A stretch of 64,000 nucleotides of DNA, taken from assembly GCA_015179125.1 (NCBI GenBank), contig WHVA01000105.1, positions 62,001 to 126,000 on the forward strand, given 5' to 3'. Below the pieces are notes generated by a model. That model saw only the letters and a list, made by a program, of their open reading frames with translations. It did no database searches and was not told where the DNA came from. This document shows, one piece after another, positions 59,301 to 64,000 of this stretch. Source of the stretch: Gautieria morchelliformis (taxonomy: Eukaryota > Basidiomycota > Agaricomycetes > Gomphales > Gomphaceae). The stretch's first letter is position 1, and every line of letters starts with the position of its first letter. The position numbers and the translations under genes were made by a program.

Positions 59301-59750
59301 TCGAAGGGGTGCGCACCGCATGGGGTTCGATGACTGCGATGGATCCGGCTGCAGTCGGGAAAGCACAGCGATACTGCATTTAACGTGCAGAAAATAAATC
59401 AAGAACCCTTTGAAATTATCCGGGGGCACACGTAGACATTAAGCAAACGTTGCTAGGCATGACATGTATCGCCGACAGGATCTAACGTCGATTGCCAAAT
59501 GTTCCAAAAACGAAACACGCACTTGGTAAGTCCCCACGAGCGCACCTAAACGGGACAAACCGTGTTGCAATCTGGGCGAGGCCTGTCCCCGAGTGCGCAG
59601 CTGGCCTTCTGAACCTCGAAGGAACGGCGAGTGAGTAAGAAGCTGCTGGTGATGACTAACCGAGCTCTCGAAGCGCACTTACTGGCTGAGTAATACAGCA
59701 CGGTCTAGGCCGTCTCTTCGCCCGCAACCTCGCACTCGTATAGTATAGTC
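56384..59750. other. 3.4 kb without recognisable genes
   Basis: Largest non-genic stretch of the window. Frames up to 149 residues exist (57411-57860 minus strand) but none shows a family motif, intron logic or codon bias that I can support. No tRNA, rRNA or clear terminal repeats were seen. It may be decayed transposon DNA, a long promoter for CWC24, or host a non-coding RNA. Confidence 0.4.
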
Positions 59751-60779
59751 ATGGCGGACGCTGGACCAGTCTCCTTCTTCAAAAAAGGAAAGACACGGCC
59801 ATCGTCGACTCGACAGCGATCGGCTCCACCCCGCACGTCGCCGCCGTCCACATCCAAAGCGCCAGTCCAGCCGGCAGGCTCTGAGGTCGTCATACCGTCG
59901 CGCAAGGCCACGTCACGTCTCCTCAGTCAAGGCACCAAACGCGCTCGTAAAGATGACGACGACGAGGAGGACGGGGCGCGGGTGGACGTCAACTGGGCGG
60001 CAGGCTCGTCCTCGAACGTCAATGCGGCGCTTGACATTCTGGAGGGCGACGAGGCGGAGGCACTCATTGCGCGCAAACGAGCGAAGCTCGACGGTGGCGA
60101 CGACGAAGTCGTTGGGCCCGACGATGGGCTGTACCACGGGCAATCCGGGTACAAGAGCCACATTACGAAGAGCAAGGAGATTCCCAAGGCGATGCGCGTA
60201 GGACCTCAAAAGTCCACGAGCACGATTCGCACGGTGACGATCGTAGACTACCAGCCGGACGTCTGCAAAGATTACAAAGGTGGGTATTATTGTGGTTTAT
60301 GGGATCAGTTTCCCTAACTCCGGGCGCTCAGAGACTGGGTTCTGTGGGTTCGGCGATACGTGCAAGTTCTTGCACGACCGTGGCACCTGTAGGTACCATC
60401 ACTCGGATCACGCGTGCGCTTGGGCTAACTGTATCGCGCAGACTTGGCAGGCTGGCAACTGGACCAACTGGCCGCAAACCCCAAAGGCAATGCGGAGGAT
60501 GCGGTGTCAGATTCAGATTCAGATGCCGATATACCTTTCGCTTGTCTTATCTGTCGAAAGGCTTACACTGATCCAGTGGTCACGCGCTGTGGTCACTACT
60601 TCTGCAGTGCCTGTGCCATCAAACGGTTTGGCAAGACACCCAAGTGCTTAGCGTGTGGGGCGCCGACCGGGGGAATTTTCAACCGGGCGGACAAGATCAT
60701 AAACAAACTGAATGCCAAAAAAGATGGAGAAGATGGTAAAGAGGTCGAGGTTGAAGGACTCGCAGAGGATTCAGATTAA
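59751..60779 (+). CDS. CWC24: Pre-mRNA-splicing factor CWC24 (RNF113-like)
   Basis: ATG at 59751 (MADAGPVSFFKKGKTRPSST). The middle has the conserved YHGQSGYKSHITKSKEIPKA and RVGPQKSTSTIRTVTIVDYQ. A CCCH zinc finger is built across the first intron: [20 protein letters not shown] then LHDRGT. After a second intron comes YLAGWQLDQLA and a C3HC4 RING finger: FACLICRKAYTDPVVTRCGH, YFCSACAIKRF, CLACGAPTGG, ending LAEDSD at 60777-60779. CWC24/RNF113 associates with the activated spliceosome around the 5' splice site, and the RING may act as a ubiquitin ligase. Both introns are GT-AG and in phase. The 5' part is rich in G/C. Confidence 0.93.
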
Positions 60780-60927
60780 AGTATTAATTAGGCTATAGTT
60801 TTGCGTGTAATGTTACAGTGTATGTATCGGTGATAGATGCAATATGAGAAATAAGAAAACAACAGAGCGATCTGGAGCACCGGGAGATAGTACATAAAAT
60901 ACAACAGAATTAGGGGATGATGCGGGT

Positions 60928-61767
60928 TCAGCGATGGCGGGTGTGAGAACTGGTGTAGTAGTACTTGGAACTGTCGGCAGTGGTGCTGTGACGCTTCTCC
61001 CGTCTCCGCTCTCGGTCGCGCTCGCGTTCGCGTTCGATCTCTTCGGGGTCCTCTTCCTCGATGCCTCCGGAACAGCCGCGTTCCATGTGCCTCTTGAGGG
61101 CATCGGCGCGGCTGAGGGACTTGTGGCATGTGGGGCATTCGTGGCCGCCCTGACGGGTGTGGATGTCGCGGTGGCGTTTGCAGTCGTATGCGCGGCTGAA
61201 GGCGGCGCCACAAATGTCGCAGACAAACGCGCGTGTGTTTACGGGGGAGGTGCCCTCGTTGTGATACGCCGAGGGGTGGTGGGCACTTGTGGGAGAGGGG
61301 GAGTACGCGGGGTAGGCGGAAGGGCGGGGGTCGTGGTTGGCGGTGGCGACGGACAGGGAGTTGCGGCGGTGGGAGGACGGGCGGGCGGACACGGGGGGCA
61401 GCGTGGCTGCATGGGAGGAGTAGGACGGGTGATGAGACGGCTGGCCGAACGGGAGCGGCGCGCCGAATGTGTGGGACGAATGGCCGAGCGCGGTTCTGGG
61501 CCGGCGGTCTACGTTGACGAGCGGCGGGAGGGTGACGTTGGGGCCCCCGCGCGGGTAGCCGGTGGACGACGTGAAGGTGGGGGGCTCCATGGTGGTGACG
61601 TCTGGGGGCACGTTAGGGGAGACGGGACGGGGACGCAGGGACTCACGTCTGGCCGCGGCGTGGGCGCGCGGGGTGGAGGAGTAGGAGGCGGGGTTGCGGA
61701 TGGGGGGCAGACGGAGGTCGTCGTAGCCTCCCGACGGGACGTAGTGGGAAGAAGACGAAGAGTGCAT
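60928..61767 (-). CDS. C2H2 zinc-finger protein, likely transcription factor
   Basis: A 279-residue frame from the ATG at 61767. The N-terminal 170 residues are Ser/Pro/His/Arg-rich and probably disordered. Two adjacent fingers follow: CDICGAAFSRAYDCKRHRD with a final His (C2H2) and CPTCHKSLSRADALKRHMER ending in Cys (C2HC). The C-terminus is Glu/Arg-rich and basic (ERERERDRERRREKRH), ending SHTRHR. Two-finger proteins of this kind are common basidiomycete regulators. No orthologue name is given because fingers are too conserved. The gene is convergent with CWC24, leaving about 150 bp between their stop codons. A TATAAAG lies only about 27 bp upstream of the ATG on this strand. Confidence 0.75.
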   Translation of the reverse strand: MHSSSSSHYVPSGGYDDLRLPPIRNPASYSSTPRAHAAARRESLRPRPVSPNVPPDVTTMEPPTFTSSTGYPRGGPNVTLPPLVNVDRRPRTALGHSSHTFGAPLPFGQPSHHPSYSSHAATLPPVSARPSSHRRNSLSVATANHDPRPSAYPAYSPSPTSAHHPSAYHNEGTSPVNTRAFVCDICGAAFSRAYDCKRHRDIHTRQGGHECPTCHKSLSRADALKRHMERGCSGGIEEEDPEEIERERERDRERRREKRHSTTADSSKYYYTSSHTRHR

Positions 61768-62777
61768 GGTGGGTGAGCGGCTGGGCAGGAGGGCTTTATA
61801 GCGGACGGTGGCGGGTCAGGGGCTGATGCGGGAGAGCTCGAGCTAGCAGGACATAATAATAAACATCTGAGACGCGGGTGATGGAAAATATGGATATAGA
61901 TATTAATTGAAATGCAGGAGAAATGGAAGGTGTGGCGTCCTGTCTCAGCGCGAGATGAGATATTGCAGATCAGATGAGGAGAGGGGCCTCCTTCGCAGCT
62001 CCTTCGCGACGCCACTTCAGGCACGGACTTATCGATTTTGCAATTGCCGTCTGGCACCGTTAGTCGCCGGCAACCCCCTCGCGACCGAGCTTCGATCACG
62101 CTCCCCGGAAACCTGCTTGCCAGCCGGCAGCCGTGGTGTCGGCGTCCCTGGCGAGGCGGTGTCGGCGGTCCGCTGGTCCTTTCCCGATCCGTCCTCCCGT
62201 CGGCCCTGGGCGATGGATGTGACCCTCAGACACAGCCTCGTCCTCCGACGGGTCTCTCGGCGCGGCCGACCTCCCGAGCGGCCACAGCCAGCCAGGCCCG
62301 CCGGCCATGCACCACGAGCATACACCCACAAGAAACAAAGTGTCGGAAGCGAGCACGTCGCAATACTGTAGATGCAGGCACCCACAGATCCCAGCTGTCA
62401 TCGCATACAGCCTGCGCGGATCAGAGCTTCGGCAACGATGTGGTTACTGAACTATCGTGTCCCAGACGGGAACGGCGTCTCTCACTCGTCCGGTCATGTC
62501 TATTCAATCCGATCCAGGAACAGCGACTCTGTGAATGCACATCCATGCGCCACCACCTGAGCCAGCTTGCCGATCAGCCACTTGGCGATCCCAGGCGCGC
62601 GCTGCCGATTGGACACAGTCATGCAGAGTCATCCTCACTCGACTCCGCGAGCGACATTCTGTCGTCGGCCGGACATGAAGAGACCATAGCCGACGACTGA
62701 TGCGCGAATTCGACGACCAGTAATAACAAGTGAAATCCCACCTTTGGTACCCGACCGAAGGTGTGACCGTCACGCCA
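61768..62777. other. Divergent spacer with an unassigned 220-residue frame
   Basis: Promoter region between the zinc-finger gene and the PPG1 gene. A plus-strand frame at 62038-62700 is open for 220 codons, but its sequence (Arg/Ser/Pro-rich, GC-rich DNA) looks like a composition effect. I see no family motif and do not call it a gene. Confidence 0.35.
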
Positions 62778-64000
62778 ATGGCCCCGTTCGACCTCGATGC
62801 CTGCATTTCCCAGCTTCTCCGCAAACAGCTCCTCCACCAGGCCTTGCTGCGCGAGATATGCGAGAAGACGAAGGAGGTCCTCATGCGCGAGTCCAATGTA
62901 GTCCATGTCAGCGCCCCGGTCACCGTCGTCGGCGACATCCACGGGTGCGCAGCTCCATCCCTTCTCGAGTCTGCCTGACCGGACTCTTGCAAGCCAATTT
63001 TACGATCTCATCGAGATATTCCGCATAGGCGGCTATGCGCCCCATACCAATTATTTGTTCCTCGGTGCGCCCTCATCTCCCTCTCCGTGCCCACCGTGTC
63101 AACGCCGCCCAGGCGACTATGTCGACAGAGGCCTTTTCAGCGTCGAAACCATATCCCTTCTCACCTGTCTCAAGCTCCGCTACCCGGATCGTGTCCAGCT
63201 CATCCGAGGAAATCACGAGTCCAGAGCTGTCACACAGGTTTAATTTCCATCATTCCCCATCCCTTCCAGAACCTCACAACCACATAGACCTATGGGTTCT
63301 ATACAGAATGCATACGGAAATATGGTACCTCCCACGTCTGGACTTATTTTACCGACATGTTCGACTTCCTCACGCTCTCCGTCGTCATTGAAGACCGCAT
63401 ATTTTGCGTGCATGGCGGTCCGTATAATCCCATCTTGTCCCTCTCATTACCGACCGTATTCTAGGCCTATCGCCCTCCATACATTCCATCGACCAAATCA
63501 AGGTCGTCGATCGCTTTCGAGGTAGGCCCATCTAGCTGTGGTCGCGCATGTGGCTGCTCAATTGCGCCCACAGAAATACCCCACGAAGGTCCCATGGCCG
63601 ATTTGGTATGGTCAGATCCCGACCCTGATAAGGAAGATTTTGCAATTTCACCACGGTAGGCATAGCGTCCTTCCCATTAATCATCTCATCCTTATCCTCT
63701 TATAGTGGTGCGGGCTATACCTTCGGCTCCGGCGTCGTCCGAAAATTCCTCGAGACCAACAGAATGTCCCACATCCTCCGAGCCCACCAATTGTGTATGG
63801 AAGGCTTCAGCGTGTTATTCGATAACCATCTCTCCACCGTCTGGTCCGCCCCAAATTACTGCTATCGATGTGGCAATTCTGCCAGCATCTTGGAAGTCGG
63901 CCCCGGAGAAGGCTCGATGCATTTCAATGTATTCGAGGCCGCCCCGGAGAATGAACGCGACGGCCCCAGTCAACAATCACAAAATGCCGGCTCAAAGGTA
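62778..64000 (+). CDS. PPG1: PPG1-type serine/threonine protein phosphatase, 3' end cut by window
   Basis: ATG at 62778: [20 protein letters not shown]. Exons restore [15 protein letters not shown] then [102 protein letters not shown] and [17 protein letters not shown]. The metal-binding and phosphate motifs GDIHG, GDYVDRG, RGNHESR and HGG are all intact. [20 protein letters not shown] and [10 protein letters not shown] match PPG1 more than PP2A, PP4 or PP6. Yeast Ppg1 acts in glycogen control and with the Far complex. Introns are about 45-60 nt. The frame runs off the window at 64000 inside a Ser/Gln-rich tail, so the last exon is missing. Confidence 0.88.

Noticed and set aside
60934-61776. 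Plus-strand 280-residue frame opposite the zinc-finger gene.
   Set aside because: Gly/Val/Arg-rich antisense shadow of the minus-strand gene, which carries the zinc-finger motifs.
62038-62700. A 220-residue open frame as a real gene.
   Set aside because: GC-rich low-complexity DNA with Arg/Ser/Pro bias, no motif, and overlap with the promoter of PPG1; other frames in the same place are also open.

Overview
This 64 kb window is nuclear DNA of a filamentous basidiomycete, most likely an Agaricomycete. The evidence is genes cut by many introns of about 45-70 nt (including exons as small as 3-24 nt), a basidiomycete-type laccase, a DOCK-family GEF, a DUF4045-gelsolin protein, a CON-6 protein, a tandem family of fungal anion:cation symporter-type transporters, and a short-intron tRNA-Asp. 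About 25 protein-coding genes and one tRNA gene can be supported. No prophage, CRISPR or operon structure is present. Gene models below were assembled by eye from GT-AG (and a few GC-AG) junctions that restore conserved family motifs.

Layout. 0.7-6.1 kb: CON-6 repeat protein (-), HbrB/Bit61 TORC2 subunit (-), Nse4 kleisin of Smc5/6 (+). 7.2-17 kb: large gelsolin/DUF4045 protein (-), Cys-containing secreted protein (-), RRM plus coiled-coil protein (-). 18-30 kb: three intact tandem copies of an 18-exon MFS transporter (+), with an alpha/beta-hydrolase (-) between copies 2 and 3. 30-39.7 kb: proteasome assembly chaperone PSMG2 (-) head-to-head with a glycerol-3-phosphate acyltransferase (+), a multi-pass membrane protein (-), tRNA-Asp, a metallothionein-like gene (+), RRP12 (-). 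40-45 kb: a degenerate TA-flanked DNA transposon, a hairpin-rich spacer and a laccase (+). 45-56.4 kb: WDR83/MORG1 (-) head-to-head with a DOCK GEF (+), a TEN1-like telomere gene (-) head-to-head with ARPC4 (+), and an Impact-family gene with an apparent frameshift. 56.4-59.7 kb: a 3.4 kb stretch with no recognisable gene. 59.7-64 kb: CWC24 (+), a zinc-finger protein (-) and the PPG1-type phosphatase (+), cut by the window end.

Functional themes. Actin control is represented three times (gelsolin protein, DOCK GEF, ARPC4), which may be chance linkage. Housekeeping genes sit in tight divergent pairs (67-102 bp between start codons). The lineage-specific part is the 18-30 kb transporter/hydrolase block, the metallothionein and the laccase. 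I did not find a clearly undescribed multi-gene system. The strongest unusual signals are conserved micro-exons and GC-AG introns in the transporter triplet, start-codon displacement in the third copy, the 11-nt laccase exon carrying the type-1 copper cysteine, the one-codon first exon of ARPC4, and the small TEN1-like gene.
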